In this document: positions 26,319 to 35,361 of the stretch, one piece after another
Layout: each line of letters starts with the position of its first letter
Numbering within the stretch: position 1 is the first letter of the stretch
DNA from: Collimonas sp. PA-H2
GTDB taxonomy: Bacteria > Pseudomonadota > Gammaproteobacteria > Burkholderiales > Burkholderiaceae_D
NCBI RefSeq assembly: GCF_002564105.1
Contig: NZ_PDBX01000001.1
Coordinates: forward strand, 1,674,001 to 1,738,000
Direction: 5' to 3'
DNA length: 64,000 bases
The notes under the pieces: generated by a model
Databases searched by the model: none
What the model was told of the DNA's origin: nothing
What the model saw: the letters and a program-made list of their open reading frames with translations, nothing else
Made by a program: the position numbers and the translations under genes

Positions 26319-26906
26319 ATGCAAATTTTAATGAAAAAGAGTTCTCGCCTTTCAAAGCTAATAAGGCAGAAGCGTCAGCTCAGTAAAAAAAGAGAGATGA
26401 AGGAAGAAAAAACTAGCGATACATCATGGGACAGAACTTATAAAGGCGCTCAGATATTCGCGCTAGTGGTGATGCCATTTGTAGTTGCTGCAATCGGTTG
26501 GAAAACGCAGACCACAATCACGGACGCAAGCATGCGAAAAGACCTGGTTCAGATAGCACTACCCGTGCTGCGTGAGGCGCGTCGGCCAGATGATGAAGAA
26601 ATCAGAAAGTGGGCACGCGAAATAATGACACAAAATTCCCCTGTTCCATTTTCAAGCAAGGCGGCTGAGCAACTGAGTACGTCGACCTTCGGTATGCTGC
26701 ACTCAAGTCCACTTCTGAAGCCAGCGATGGAAAAACGACCGAAGTGTCCATCAATCAATCTGGAGACTATTCCGAAAGAGCAGCAACAATCGGTGCAAGC
26801 GCTCCAGCAGCTATGCAACAAAAACGGAGTCGATCTTTTCTGGCTACAAATCTATTTGAATATGATTTCCAAACCTGCTGAAGCCACACAAGCGACACCA
26901 AAATGA
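26319..26906 (+). CDS. Hypothetical single-pass membrane protein
   Basis: A 195-residue protein with a very basic N terminus (about residues 1-30), one membrane helix at about 48-65 (FALVVMPFVVAAIGW) and a soluble C-terminal part. The family is not recognised. It begins 105 bp after qatD on the same strand and ends 87 bp before the convergent integrase. It could be a cargo gene or a fifth member of the defence operon. A second in-frame ATG at 26331 is an equally good start, with no clear ribosome binding site for either. Confidence 0.55.
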   Translation: MQILMKKSSRLSKLIRQKRQLSKKREMKEEKTSDTSWDRTYKGAQIFALVVMPFVVAAIGWKTQTTITDASMRKDLVQIALPVLREARRPDDEEIRKWAREIMTQNSPVPFSSKAAEQLSTSTFGMLHSSPLLKPAMEKRPKCPSINLETIPKEQQQSVQALQQLCNKNGVDLFWLQIYLNMISKPAEATQATPK

Positions 26907-26993
26907 CCATTATTTTTTTCACAGTCCGAAATATGTTGCGCCACTTTGCCAGATCAATTCTCAATTAATTCACATTAAATAGTTGCAGTACAT

Positions 26994-28100
26994 TCAATCG
27001 AGTTTCTTCGCAAGGTCCTCGGCACGCGGATGATAGTAACGCTTCAGCATCCGCAAATCCCTATGCCCCGTAACGGCAGATAGCTCCAGCACATTTGACA
27101 ATTTTTCTGCAAGCCTCGACGCCGCCTCGTGCCGTGTGTCGTGAAAATGCACATCCTCCAGGAAACCTGCGACAGGCTTGCGCCGTGCCTTCTTGCTGTC
27201 TGAGATGTACTCTTCGCGTGCGCGCTCCACCGATCTCGTAAAACCTTTACGTAACGCCATCGCGGTTGTGGGGAACACGGCGCCAGCTTCGTGCTCATCC
27301 TCTTCCATATCGTCGTCGGACCTCAAATGCTGCAACGCCTTGAATATTTCGACAGCTTTCAACGACAGCGGCACCGTTCGAGAATCTCCATTCTTCGTAT
27401 CAGGCAAATGGGCTGTACGCCGTTTCAAATCGACATTCTCCCACTGTAGCGCCAACAACTCGCCTCGACGCATTGCAGTTTCGAGAGCCAACTTAACGAG
27501 AGGTGCTAACCAGGGGTTACGTGCCCCCTTGCCAAACGTGCCGTCAGCTCGCCGCTCTCCGCCATCCAACGCAGCGAACAAATATTTTTCTTCTTCGATA
27601 GAAAAGCGACGCTCCCTAGCCCGCGACTTTTCTGGCCGCTTCACATGGGGTATAGGGTTCTCGACATGAATACCCCACTCTCGCCGTGCATGGTTTAGTG
27701 CGGCCGACAAAACGTCGATTTCACGATTGACCGTGCCACCCGTCACAACCGCCAATCGCCGGTCGCGCCATGCTGCGACAGCCGCACTGGTAATTGCAGA
27801 CATCTTTAGGTCAGATAACGCTGCATCTTTCAGAATCACGCCGATCTTGATAGACTCGATATCTGCAGATTTCTTTCCTGGTGTGACTTCTTTACGATAG
27901 CGCTCTAGAACCGCCCGCAAAGTATTTTTTTCGGCTTCTCGCCTATCAACGAAACCGGAAGTTTCTAGCTCGCGCTCCAGGCCTCGCGCCCATTTCTCCG
28001 CGTCTTCGCGGTACATGAAGGTGCGCGACTGCACAGGATAGCCTTTGCGGCGTACCTTGACTTGCCATTGCAGGTCACCACGTCTAGTAAAAGTTGCCAT
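26994..28100 (-). CDS. int: Tyrosine recombinase (island integrase)
   Basis: A 368-residue phage-type integrase. An N-terminal arm-binding domain (GDLQWQVKVRRKGYPVQSRTF) and a core-binding helical domain precede the catalytic domain with R211 (AMRRGELLAL), HDTR (320-323), H346 (TGHRDL) and Y355 (RYYH). The ATG at 28100 is chosen since GGAA lies 8 nt upstream; the frame is open 33 bp further through the TTGTCCCA motifs. The gene lies 83 bp inside the right attachment repeat and reads inward, as expected. It should integrate the element at tRNA-Pro. Confidence 0.95.
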   Translation of the reverse strand: MATFTRRGDLQWQVKVRRKGYPVQSRTFMYREDAEKWARGLERELETSGFVDRREAEKNTLRAVLERYRKEVTPGKKSADIESIKIGVILKDAALSDLKMSAITSAAVAAWRDRRLAVVTGGTVNREIDVLSAALNHARREWGIHVENPIPHVKRPEKSRARERRFSIEEEKYLFAALDGGERRADGTFGKGARNPWLAPLVKLALETAMRRGELLALQWENVDLKRRTAHLPDTKNGDSRTVPLSLKAVEIFKALQHLRSDDDMEEDEHEAGAVFPTTAMALRKGFTRSVERAREEYISDSKKARRKPVAGFLEDVHFHDTRHEAASRLAEKLSNVLELSAVTGHRDLRMLKRYYHPRAEDLAKKLD

Positions 28101-28110
28101 TGTTTTTCCG

Positions 28111-28130
28111 TTGTCCCAAATTTGTCCCAA
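28111..28130 (+). promoter_or_regulatory. Paired TTGTCCCAA motifs, right end (candidate integrase arm sites)
   Basis: TTGTCCCAA at 28111 and 28122 are direct copies 11 bp apart, just upstream of the integrase start and 52 bp inside the right attachment repeat. They match the left-end pair in sequence, spacing and orientation. Being in the int leader, binding here could also repress int. Confidence 0.65.
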
Positions 28131-28182
28131 CAAATGATATTATTGCGCGGACCGCTGCGTAACGCTTGTAGTTTGACATGCT

Positions 28183-28227
28183 TTCGGGACGTAGAGGCCG
28201 GAGGTTCGAATCCTCTCACCCCGACCA
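28183..28227 (+). repeat. Right attachment repeat (tRNA-Pro 3' fragment)
   Basis: 45 bp identical to the 3' part of tRNA-Pro from the anticodon loop to CCA. It is a partial tRNA left by site-specific integration and is not a functional gene, since the 5' half is absent. Confidence 0.95.
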
Positions 28228-28268
28228 TATAACACTTGGTTTATTAACCTTTTCTTTACGGTGACCCT

Positions 28269-29558
28269 TTGGATGCCGTGCCCATTTGGGTGCAGATTCT
28301 TGCACTAGTCGTACTCATCTTCCTCTCAGCATTTTTCGCCATGGCGGAAACTGCTTTGATTGCCGCCAACAAGCATCGCCTGCGCCATCTGGCGAAGCGC
28401 GGCAGCAAGTCCGCCACCACCACCCTATGGCTATTGGAGCGCACCGACAAGCTGCTGTCGCTGATCCTGATCGTCAATACCCTGGTCAATGCTCTCGCCA
28501 CCGCGCTGGTGACGACGATTGCCATTACGACATTCGGCAACCACCAGAATGTGATCACGATTGCCACTGCCGGCGTCGCTTTCCTGCTGATCGTGTTTGC
28601 CGAAATCACCCCGAAGGTGATTGGCGCGACCTATCCGGAACGGATTGCGCTACCGACCAGTTTCATCCTCAAACCTCTGATGGCGCTGGCCAAGCCCTTG
28701 ATCTGGTTCGTCAATCTGTTCGTCTCCGGCATCCTTAAAGTACTGCACATCAAAACTGGCAAGCACGCGCAGGAACAGCGCGTCTCGCCGGAAGAGCTGC
28801 GCTCGATCGTGCTGGAAGGCGGCAATTTCATGCCGCAAAAGCACAAGAGCATTTTGCTGAACCTGTTCGATCTTGAAAAGATTTCAGTGGAAGACGTCAT
28901 GACGCCGCGGGCGCAAGTCGAAGCGCTGAATCTGGCGGCGTCGGTGGACGACATCAAGCATCAGCTGACGACCTGCTATCACAATAAATTACCGGTGTAC
29001 GAAGGTGAAATCAACCAGATCGTCGGCATTTTGCACGTGCGCAAGGCCATGGCACTGCTCAACCAGGAAGCTGAGCTGACCGTTGATCATTTCCGCCAGC
29101 TGCTCAGCACGCCGTATTTCATTCCGGAAGACACTGACGTTTTCACGCAGCTGCAATACTTCCAGGAAAATCACGAGCGGCTCGGCATCATCGTCGACGA
29201 ATACGGCGAAGTGCAGGGACTGGTTACGCTGGAAGACATCATTGAAGAAATGATTGGCGAATTCACCACGTCGAAACCGGGTGCCGCCCGCGCCGACAGC
29301 TTTTCCTGGAATGCACAAGGCCAGTGCCTGCTGGAGGGCGCAACAACCCTGCGCGACATCAACAAGCGCCTCGGCCTTAATTTCCCGCTGGACGGTCCCA
29401 AGACACTGAACGGCCTGCTGCTGGAATGGTTGCAAGACATTCCAGACAATAATGTCAGCCTGAAAATTGCCGGATGCATCATAGAAATCGTGCAGGTGCA
29501 AAACCAGGCGATCAAGGTTGCTAAATTAATGCGGCCGAATACACTACAAGAACGTTAG
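28269..29558 (+). CDS. HlyC/CorC family CBS-domain transport protein
   Basis: A 429-residue membrane protein. An N-terminal DUF21/CNNM transmembrane domain (about 1-190) is followed by two CBS domains (VEDVMTPRAQVEAL...; DTDVFTQLQYFQENHERLGIIVDEYG) and a C-terminal CorC_HlyC domain. Family members are linked to Mg/Co efflux. The start appears to be TTG at 28269 (MDAVPIWVQILALVV); GTG at 28278 is possible. It lies directly after the island boundary, so the insertion replaced its original upstream region. Confidence 0.88.
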   Translation: MDAVPIWVQILALVVLIFLSAFFAMAETALIAANKHRLRHLAKRGSKSATTTLWLLERTDKLLSLILIVNTLVNALATALVTTIAITTFGNHQNVITIATAGVAFLLIVFAEITPKVIGATYPERIALPTSFILKPLMALAKPLIWFVNLFVSGILKVLHIKTGKHAQEQRVSPEELRSIVLEGGNFMPQKHKSILLNLFDLEKISVEDVMTPRAQVEALNLAASVDDIKHQLTTCYHNKLPVYEGEINQIVGILHVRKAMALLNQEAELTVDHFRQLLSTPYFIPEDTDVFTQLQYFQENHERLGIIVDEYGEVQGLVTLEDIIEEMIGEFTTSKPGAARADSFSWNAQGQCLLEGATTLRDINKRLGLNFPLDGPKTLNGLLLEWLQDIPDNNVSLKIAGCIIEIVQVQNQAIKVAKLMRPNTLQER

Positions 29559-29681
29559 GAAAACTGCCATACAGCAATTTTTTCGACACATTTCTTCACA
29601 AAACCTTTACAAGTGAGTTTCCCGTAGGGCATCATTGACCGGTTGTAATGGTTCCGCACATCTTTTGATATTGATCCCCCT

Positions 29682-31403
29682 ATGGCTGCAGTATTTCCGA
29701 ACGCTAGTACCACCGGTCCGATCTCGGGACTTGCCCGCGCATTGCTGCAAGCCGGCCGCCTGTCGACGGCGCAGATGGAAGCCCTGCACAAGAAAGCCAG
29801 CGGCGACCAGACGCCGTTCATCGCGGCCTTGCTGGACAGCGGTCATCTCGATGCCCGCGCGCTGGCGCTGTTTTGCGCCGAGACCTTTGGTTATCCGCAG
29901 CTGGATCTGAGCGTACTCAATCTCAGCACGCTGCCAGAAAAGGCCATCGACGCCAAGCTGATGGAAAGCCACTCCGTGCTGCCGCTGGCGAAGCGCGGCA
30001 ACAAGATTTACGTGGCGTTGTCCGACCCGACCAACATTCAGGCGCTGGACCAGATCAAGTTCCAGACCGAACTGATGGTCGAACCGATCATCGTCGAGCA
30101 TCCGGTGCTGGTGAAGCAGATCCAGAAGCTGGTCAAATCAGCCGAACAGAGCCTGAGCGAAATGGTCGGCGACGAACAGGAAATCAATTTCGTCGAAGAG
30201 GACGCGGCGGCGGTTGCCGATGCCACCGCCGATATTGACGACGCGCCGGTGGTGCGTTTCCTGCAAAAGATCCTGACCGATGCGATCAATCAGGGCGCAT
30301 CCGACTTGCACTTCGAACCGTTTGAAAAATTCTACCGGATCCGTTTCCGGGTCGACGGCGTATTGCGCGACATGGCGCAGCCGCCGTTGTCGATCAAGGA
30401 AAAGCTGGCATCCCGCATCAAGGTGATCTCGAAGCTGGATATTTCCGAAAAACGAGTGCCGCAGGACGGCCGCATGCGGCTGGTGGTTTCCAAAACGCGC
30501 GCCATCGATTTCCGGGTCAGCACTCTGCCCACCCTGTTCGGCGAAAAGATCGTGATGCGTATCCTGGACCCTAGCCAGGCGCAGATGGGGATTGACGCGC
30601 TGGGCTACGATCCGGATCAGAAGGCGATCCTGATGGACGCTATCCAGCGCCCCTACGGCATGGTGCTGGTGACCGGCCCTACCGGTTCCGGTAAAACCGT
30701 GTCGCTCTACACCTGCCTGAATATCCTGAACCAGCCCGGCATCAATATCTCGACCGCCGAAGATCCTGCCGAAATCAATTTGCCCGGCGTGAACCAGGTC
30801 AACATCAACGACCGCGCCGGACTGACTTTCCCCGTCGCGCTGAAAGCCTTCTTGCGGCAGGATCCCGACATCATCATGGTTGGTGAAATCCGCGACCTGG
30901 AAACCGCCGACATCTCGATCAAGGCGGCGCAAACCGGGCATATGGTGTTTTCCACCTTGCATACCAACGATGCGCCGTCGACGCTGACGCGCTTGATGAA
31001 CATGGGCGTGCCGGCCTTCAATATTGCTTCTTCGGTGATCTTGATCACCGCGCAGCGGCTGGCGCGCCGCCTGTGCAGCTGCAAGCAGCCAATCACGATA
31101 CAAGATGAAGCCTTGACCGAAGCCGGTTTCACCGAAGACGACATGGACGGTACCTGGCTGCCGTACAAGGCAGTCGGCTGCGAACGCTGCAACGGCACCG
31201 GCTACAAGGGACGGGTCGGCATCTATCAGATCATGCCGATCACGGAAGAAATAGAACGCATTATTCTGGCCCATGGCACGGCGCTGGAAATCGAAGCACA
31301 AGCCAAGCGCGAGGGCGTCAAGACTTTACGCCAGTCGGGACTGATGAAGGTTAAACAAGGGATGACCAGCCTCGAAGAAGTGCTCGGTTGCACCAATATC
31401 TAA
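29682..31403 (+). CDS. pilB: Type IV pilus assembly ATPase PilB
   Basis: A 573-residue cytoplasmic hexameric ATPase powering pilus extension. An N-terminal GspE/MshEN-like domain is followed by the ATPase core with Walker A GPTGSGKT at about 332, the Asp box, Walker B (IIMVGEIRDLETADI) and His box (HTNDAPSTLTRL). The zinc-binding Cys pairs are LCSC and GCERCNGTGYKGRVG. Length is normal. It heads pilB-pilC-pilD-coaE-zapD-yacG; no pilin gene is close by. Confidence 0.96.
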   Translation: MAAVFPNASTTGPISGLARALLQAGRLSTAQMEALHKKASGDQTPFIAALLDSGHLDARALALFCAETFGYPQLDLSVLNLSTLPEKAIDAKLMESHSVLPLAKRGNKIYVALSDPTNIQALDQIKFQTELMVEPIIVEHPVLVKQIQKLVKSAEQSLSEMVGDEQEINFVEEDAAAVADATADIDDAPVVRFLQKILTDAINQGASDLHFEPFEKFYRIRFRVDGVLRDMAQPPLSIKEKLASRIKVISKLDISEKRVPQDGRMRLVVSKTRAIDFRVSTLPTLFGEKIVMRILDPSQAQMGIDALGYDPDQKAILMDAIQRPYGMVLVTGPTGSGKTVSLYTCLNILNQPGINISTAEDPAEINLPGVNQVNINDRAGLTFPVALKAFLRQDPDIIMVGEIRDLETADISIKAAQTGHMVFSTLHTNDAPSTLTRLMNMGVPAFNIASSVILITAQRLARRLCSCKQPITIQDEALTEAGFTEDDMDGTWLPYKAVGCERCNGTGYKGRVGIYQIMPITEEIERIILAHGTALEIEAQAKREGVKTLRQSGLMKVKQGMTSLEEVLGCTNI

Positions 31404-31418
31404 TTAGGGGAATAGTTC

Positions 31419-32639
31419 ATGGCAACTGCCGCAAGCTCACGTCAGGTCAAGGAATTGGTTTATCTTTGGGAGGGCAAGGATAAAAAAGGCAAGGTAGTGC
31501 GTGGCGAACTGCGCGCCGGCAGCGAGACGGTAGTCAACGTCACCATGCGCCGGCAAGGGATTCTGGTTACCAAAGTCAAAAAGAAAACCTTCCGCAGCGG
31601 GAAAAAAATCTCGGAGAAAGATATTGGTCTGTTCACTCGGCAGCTGGCAACCATGATGAAAGCTGGTGTGCCGCTGCTGCAGTCTTTCGATATTGTGGCC
31701 AAAGGCCACGCCAACCCGTCAGTCTCAAAACTGGTGAATGATATTCGCGGCGACGTTGAAACAGGGACCAGCCTGAGCCAGGCTTTCCGCAAATTCCCGC
31801 TCTATTTCGATCCCCTATTCTGCAATCTGGTGGGCGCCGGCGAGCAAGCAGGTATTCTGGAAGACCTGCTGGAGCGACTTGCAATCTACAAAGAAAAGAC
31901 GCTTGCAATTAAAGGCAAGATCAAGTCTGCCCTGTTTTATCCAGTCTCGATTCTAGCGGTAGCGTTTGTAGTTACTGCTGTCATCATGATTTGGGTAGTA
32001 CCTGCATTCAAACAGGTGTTCTCGAGTTTCGGCGCTGACCTGCCAGCGCCGACCATGTTCGTCATGTCCATCTCGGATTTCATGGTGGGCAACTGGTATA
32101 TTATCTTTCCAACCATATTTGCCGGTTTATATCTGTTTTTCCAATCCTGGAGACGCTCGCTCAAGATGCAGCGCGTGATGGATCGTTTATTGTTGAAAGC
32201 GCCGATTTTTGGCGAAGTGATCCGCAAAGCCACGATTGCACGCTGGACCCGTACCCTGGCGACGATGTTTGCCGCCGGTGTGCCTTTAGTGGAGTCGCTT
32301 GACTCCGTCGGCGGCGCCAGCGGCAACGCCGTGTATCTGGATGCGACCAAGAAAATCCAGAGCGAAGTCAGCACCGGCACCAGCCTGACTGCAGCTATGG
32401 AAAACGCCAACGTGTTCCCGAACATGGTGACACAGATGGTTTCGATCGGCGAGGAATCCGGCTCCCTGGATCAGATGTTGGGCAAAGTGGCTGACTTCTA
32501 TGAAGCGGAAGTGGATGATGCAGTAGCTTCCCTGTCCAGCCTGATGGAACCCCTGATCATGGTAATTCTGGGCGTATTGATCGGCGGCCTGGTGGTTGCC
32601 ATGTACCTGCCTATCTTCAAACTGGGCTCAGTGGTCTGA
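31419..32639 (+). CDS. pilC: Type IV pilus inner-membrane platform protein PilC
   Basis: A 406-residue GspF-family protein with two homologous cytoplasmic repeats (LATMMKAGVPLLQSFDIV and LATMFAAGVPLVESLDSV) and three membrane helices. It couples PilB motion to pilin extraction from the membrane. It starts 15 bp after pilB with AGGGGAA upstream, and its stop overlaps the pilD start. Confidence 0.96.
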   Translation: MATAASSRQVKELVYLWEGKDKKGKVVRGELRAGSETVVNVTMRRQGILVTKVKKKTFRSGKKISEKDIGLFTRQLATMMKAGVPLLQSFDIVAKGHANPSVSKLVNDIRGDVETGTSLSQAFRKFPLYFDPLFCNLVGAGEQAGILEDLLERLAIYKEKTLAIKGKIKSALFYPVSILAVAFVVTAVIMIWVVPAFKQVFSSFGADLPAPTMFVMSISDFMVGNWYIIFPTIFAGLYLFFQSWRRSLKMQRVMDRLLLKAPIFGEVIRKATIARWTRTLATMFAAGVPLVESLDSVGGASGNAVYLDATKKIQSEVSTGTSLTAAMENANVFPNMVTQMVSIGEESGSLDQMLGKVADFYEAEVDDAVASLSSLMEPLIMVILGVLIGGLVVAMYLPIFKLGSVV

Positions 32640-33505
32640 TGCAGGACGGTATTTTTTTCCTGGCGGCGGGAAGCCTGCTTCCCACCGTCATCGCAGCTAT
32701 CTTTGGCCTGCTTATCGGAAGTTTCCTGAATGTCGTGATTCATCGGCTGCCGATCATGATGCAGCGTGATTCGGATAACTACGTCGCCCACGAAAGCGGC
32801 CAGCCGCTGCCGCATACCGACCGCTACAACCTGGTGGTGCCACGCTCGGCCTGCCCGCAATGCAAGCACCAGATCGGCGCCTTGGAAAACGTGCCGGTGC
32901 TGAGCTATCTCGCTTTGCGCGGGAAATGCGCCTCCTGCAAGACGCCGATTTCAGCGCGCTATCCGGTCGTGGAAGCGCTTACCGGCGCCTTGTCGGCACT
33001 GCTGATCTGGCATTTCGGTAGCGGCTGGGCTGGGCTAGCAACGTTGGTCTTTGCCTACCTGCTGATCGCAATGACATTTATCGATGCCGATACGCAGCTG
33101 CTGCCTGACGATCTGACCCTGCCCTTGCTGTGGCTGGGCTTGCTGCTGAACCTGTCCGGTTTGTTTGTGCCGCTCAGCGAAGCGGTGATAGGCGCCGCCG
33201 CCGGTTATCTTAGCCTGTGGCTTATCTACTGGGCCTACAAGCTGTTGAGGGACCAGGAAGGCATGGGTTATGGCGATTTCAAGCTGTTGGCGGCGCTGGG
33301 CGCGTGGCTGGGCTGGAAAATGCTCCCCATTATCATCCTGTTTTCGTCGCTGGTAGGCGCCATAGTCGGCATCGTCCTGATCGTCGCCGCCCGTCGCGGA
33401 TACGACATTCCCATTCCATTCGGCCCTTATCTGGCAGCTGCCGGCTTGCTGGCGCTGCTCTACGGCCACACCATCATGGAAACTTATTTCAATTTCGTTG
33501 CCTAA
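32639..33505 (+). CDS. pilD: Prepilin peptidase/N-methyltransferase PilD
   Basis: A 288-residue integral membrane aspartic protease that cleaves and N-methylates type IV prepilins. The cytoplasmic zinc loop has two CxxC pairs (CPQCKHQIG and CASCKTPIS). The catalytic Asp residues are in MTFIDADTQLLPDDLT and GYGDFKLL. All motifs are intact. Coupled to pilC by a 1-bp overlap. Confidence 0.96.
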   Translation: MQDGIFFLAAGSLLPTVIAAIFGLLIGSFLNVVIHRLPIMMQRDSDNYVAHESGQPLPHTDRYNLVVPRSACPQCKHQIGALENVPVLSYLALRGKCASCKTPISARYPVVEALTGALSALLIWHFGSGWAGLATLVFAYLLIAMTFIDADTQLLPDDLTLPLLWLGLLLNLSGLFVPLSEAVIGAAAGYLSLWLIYWAYKLLRDQEGMGYGDFKLLAALGAWLGWKMLPIIILFSSLVGAIVGIVLIVAARRGYDIPIPFGPYLAAAGLLALLYGHTIMETYFNFVA

Positions 33506-33511
33506 CATCGC

Positions 33512-34165
33512 ATGAACCCGCACGATGCCAGCAATCCCGCCCAGCCTGCAGCGGCCAAGCCGAGATTCAGCGTCGGCCTGACCGGCGGCATCGGCAGCGG
33601 CAAAAGCACGGTGGCCGACATGTTCTCGGAACGCGGCGCGGCGGTCATCGACACCGATATCATCGCCCGTCAACTGACGGCCCCTGGCGGCATCGCCATC
33701 GAAGCGATCAGAGCCTGCTTCGGCGACGCCTTCATCGACGCCAGCGGCGCCATGGACAGGGAGCTGATGCGTGCCCGTGTATTCTCAGACCCGACGGCAA
33801 AGCAGCAGCTGGAAGCGATACTGCATCCCTTGATCCGCACCGAGACAGCCAATGCCGGCGAACGCGCGGTAGGTTCGTATCTGATCTTCGCCGTACCGCT
33901 ATTAGTTGAGTCCGGCAACTGGAAACAGCGGGTTGGGCGCATACTAGTCGTAGACTGCGATGAACAGGTCCAGCTGCAGCGCGTCATGCAGCGCAATGCG
34001 CTGACTGAACCACAGGTACGCGCCATCATGGCGACGCAAGCCACCAGGCAGCAGCGCTTGCAGGCCGCGGACGACGTGATCGTCAACGACGGTGCACGGG
34101 CAGCGCTATTGCCGCAGGTGGAGCGCTTGCACGCCTTATATGAGGCACTTAGCCGATCGTTATAA
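33512..34165 (+). CDS. coaE: Dephospho-CoA kinase
   Basis: Catalyses the last step of coenzyme A synthesis, ATP-dependent phosphorylation of dephospho-CoA. The 217-residue protein has a P-loop GLTGGIGSGKST and the DTD motif (AAVIDTDIIARQL). A roughly 20-residue N-terminal extension (MNPHDASNPAQPAAAKPRFS) is unusual but small; no internal ATG gives a better start. It follows pilD by 6 bp. Confidence 0.95.
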   Translation: MNPHDASNPAQPAAAKPRFSVGLTGGIGSGKSTVADMFSERGAAVIDTDIIARQLTAPGGIAIEAIRACFGDAFIDASGAMDRELMRARVFSDPTAKQQLEAILHPLIRTETANAGERAVGSYLIFAVPLLVESGNWKQRVGRILVVDCDEQVQLQRVMQRNALTEPQVRAIMATQATRQQRLQAADDVIVNDGARAALLPQVERLHALYEALSRSL

Positions 34166-34230
34166 ATGGTATAAAGCCATACGCGCTTGCCGGGCGAACC
34201 CATCGCGTAACGTAAGCTAACTGCTTGCGG

Positions 34231-34273
34231 GACAGAGTTTGTAAGCCGCCGTAGCGCGGCGAATTACTCTGTC
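34231..34273. repeat. Hairpin in the coaE-zapD spacer
   Basis: Outer arms GACAGAGT/ACTCTGTC and inner arms GCCGC/GCGGC form a 43-nt interrupted stem-loop. There is no T-run, so it is not a clear terminator. It may be a REP-type unit or an mRNA structure ahead of zapD. Confidence 0.55.
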
Positions 34274-34364
34274 GCCAACTTAATTGGGGTTGGGCATTTG
34301 TAATTTCTGTTCGCATCGTTCAGAATCATGTCTTATCTGGCTCAAATTTTTAAGGGATGTCACT

Positions 34365-35120
34365 TTGATCGTCTACGAATATCCTTTCAACGAGCGCATT
34401 CGCACCCTGTTGCGGCTGGAAGACCTGCATGAAAGATTCGGCTTCTTCGTGCATCAGGAAAGTCCGCTGCAGCACCATATCGCGCTGTCCACCATTTTTG
34501 AAATGCTGGAGGTCGCCGGACGCGCCGACTTGAAATCGGATCTGCTGCAAGAACTGGAACGACAAAGACAAACCCTGCTCGGCTTCAAATCGAACCCGAA
34601 TGTGGCGCCGGATATGCTGGACGCCATCCTGCAAGAGATCGACCGCATCAGCACAGCCTTGATGGCGACCCAGGGCAAGACTGGCCAGCACATCCGTGAC
34701 AACGAGTGGCTGATGAGCATTCGCGGCCGCACCATCATCCCCGGAGGCGCCTGCGAATTCGACCTGCCCTCCTATTACGCCTGGCAGCAGCATCCTGCCG
34801 AGCAGCGTTTTGCCGACATCATCAGCTGGTTCGGCCCGCTAGCCCCGCTGTTCGACGCCATCAGCATCGTCCTGCGATTACTGAGGGAAACCGGGAGTTC
34901 GGTGAAAATAGATGCACAAAACGGTAGTTACCAGCAAATGCTACAAGGCAAGTCTTACCAGATGCTGCGCCTGATCATCGATGAGCAACTGCTGGCCATT
35001 CCTGAAATTTCCGCCAATAAATACATGCTGTGGGTACGCTTCACCTCGCAAGGCGGCGACCTCAAACCCAAGGCTTACGAAGGCGATGTGCCGTTTGAGC
35101 TGACCTTGTGTAACTTTTAA
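34365..35120 (+). CDS. zapD: Cell division protein ZapD
   Basis: A 251-residue protein that bundles FtsZ filaments at the division ring. The start is TTG at 34365: it gives [20 protein letters not shown], the conserved ZapD N terminus, and AAGGGA lies 9 nt upstream, while the upstream open frame starting at 34284 has no support. The body is helical with a C-terminal beta region. Neighbours coaE and yacG are the usual ones. Confidence 0.94.
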   Translation: MIVYEYPFNERIRTLLRLEDLHERFGFFVHQESPLQHHIALSTIFEMLEVAGRADLKSDLLQELERQRQTLLGFKSNPNVAPDMLDAILQEIDRISTALMATQGKTGQHIRDNEWLMSIRGRTIIPGGACEFDLPSYYAWQQHPAEQRFADIISWFGPLAPLFDAISIVLRLLRETGSSVKIDAQNGSYQQMLQGKSYQMLRLIIDEQLLAIPEISANKYMLWVRFTSQGGDLKPKAYEGDVPFELTLCNF

Positions 35121-35143
35121 TTGCTTTTTTTGAACAGAATTGT

Positions 35144-35332
35144 ATGACTACTACCGTCGATTGCCCGACTTGCGGCACAAAAGTTGAATGGATTGCGGCA
35201 AATAAATTCCGGCCGTTTTGCTCGGAACGCTGCAAACAGATCGATCTGGGCGCCTGGGCTGAAGAGAAATATGCCATTCCGGCAGTCAATCCACCCGACG
35301 AGATCGACGACGATGCCAAGCTGAAGCAATAA
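35144..35332 (+). CDS. yacG: DNA gyrase inhibitor YacG
   Basis: A 62-residue zinc protein that binds GyrB and blocks DNA binding by gyrase. The four Cys ligands are present: CPTC near the N terminus and CSERC after KFRPF. The acidic C terminus ([11 protein letters not shown]) is typical. It is the last gene of the pil-coaE-zapD run and converges on mutT. Confidence 0.93.
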   Translation: MTTTVDCPTCGTKVEWIAANKFRPFCSERCKQIDLGAWAEEKYAIPAVNPPDEIDDDAKLKQ

Positions 35333-35361
35333 CTTGCCGTAACTTCTGCGCAAATAGGCGC

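Larger units (their letters stand above)
8788..28227. mobile_element. Integrated mobilizable genomic island at tRNA-Pro
   Basis: The segment lies between two identical 45-bp repeats of the tRNA-Pro 3' part. It holds an integrase, relaxase, mobC-like gene, candidate oriT, TrfA-like initiator, candidate oriV, TraY-like protein, toxin-antitoxin genes and two defence modules. Base composition is visibly less GC-rich than the flanking core genes. It lacks coupling protein and T4SS ATPase genes, so it cannot self-transfer by known means. It is best called an integrative mobilizable element or an integrated mobilizable plasmid. Confidence 0.93.

Noticed and set aside
8833..28182. Prophage interpretation of the island
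   Set aside because: No capsid, portal, terminase, tail or lysis genes; the gene set is of plasmid/mobilizable-element type.
28141..28227. A second tRNA-Pro gene at the right island boundary
   Set aside because: Only the 3' part from the anticodon loop matches; the D arm and 5' acceptor strand are absent, so it is the attachment-site copy.
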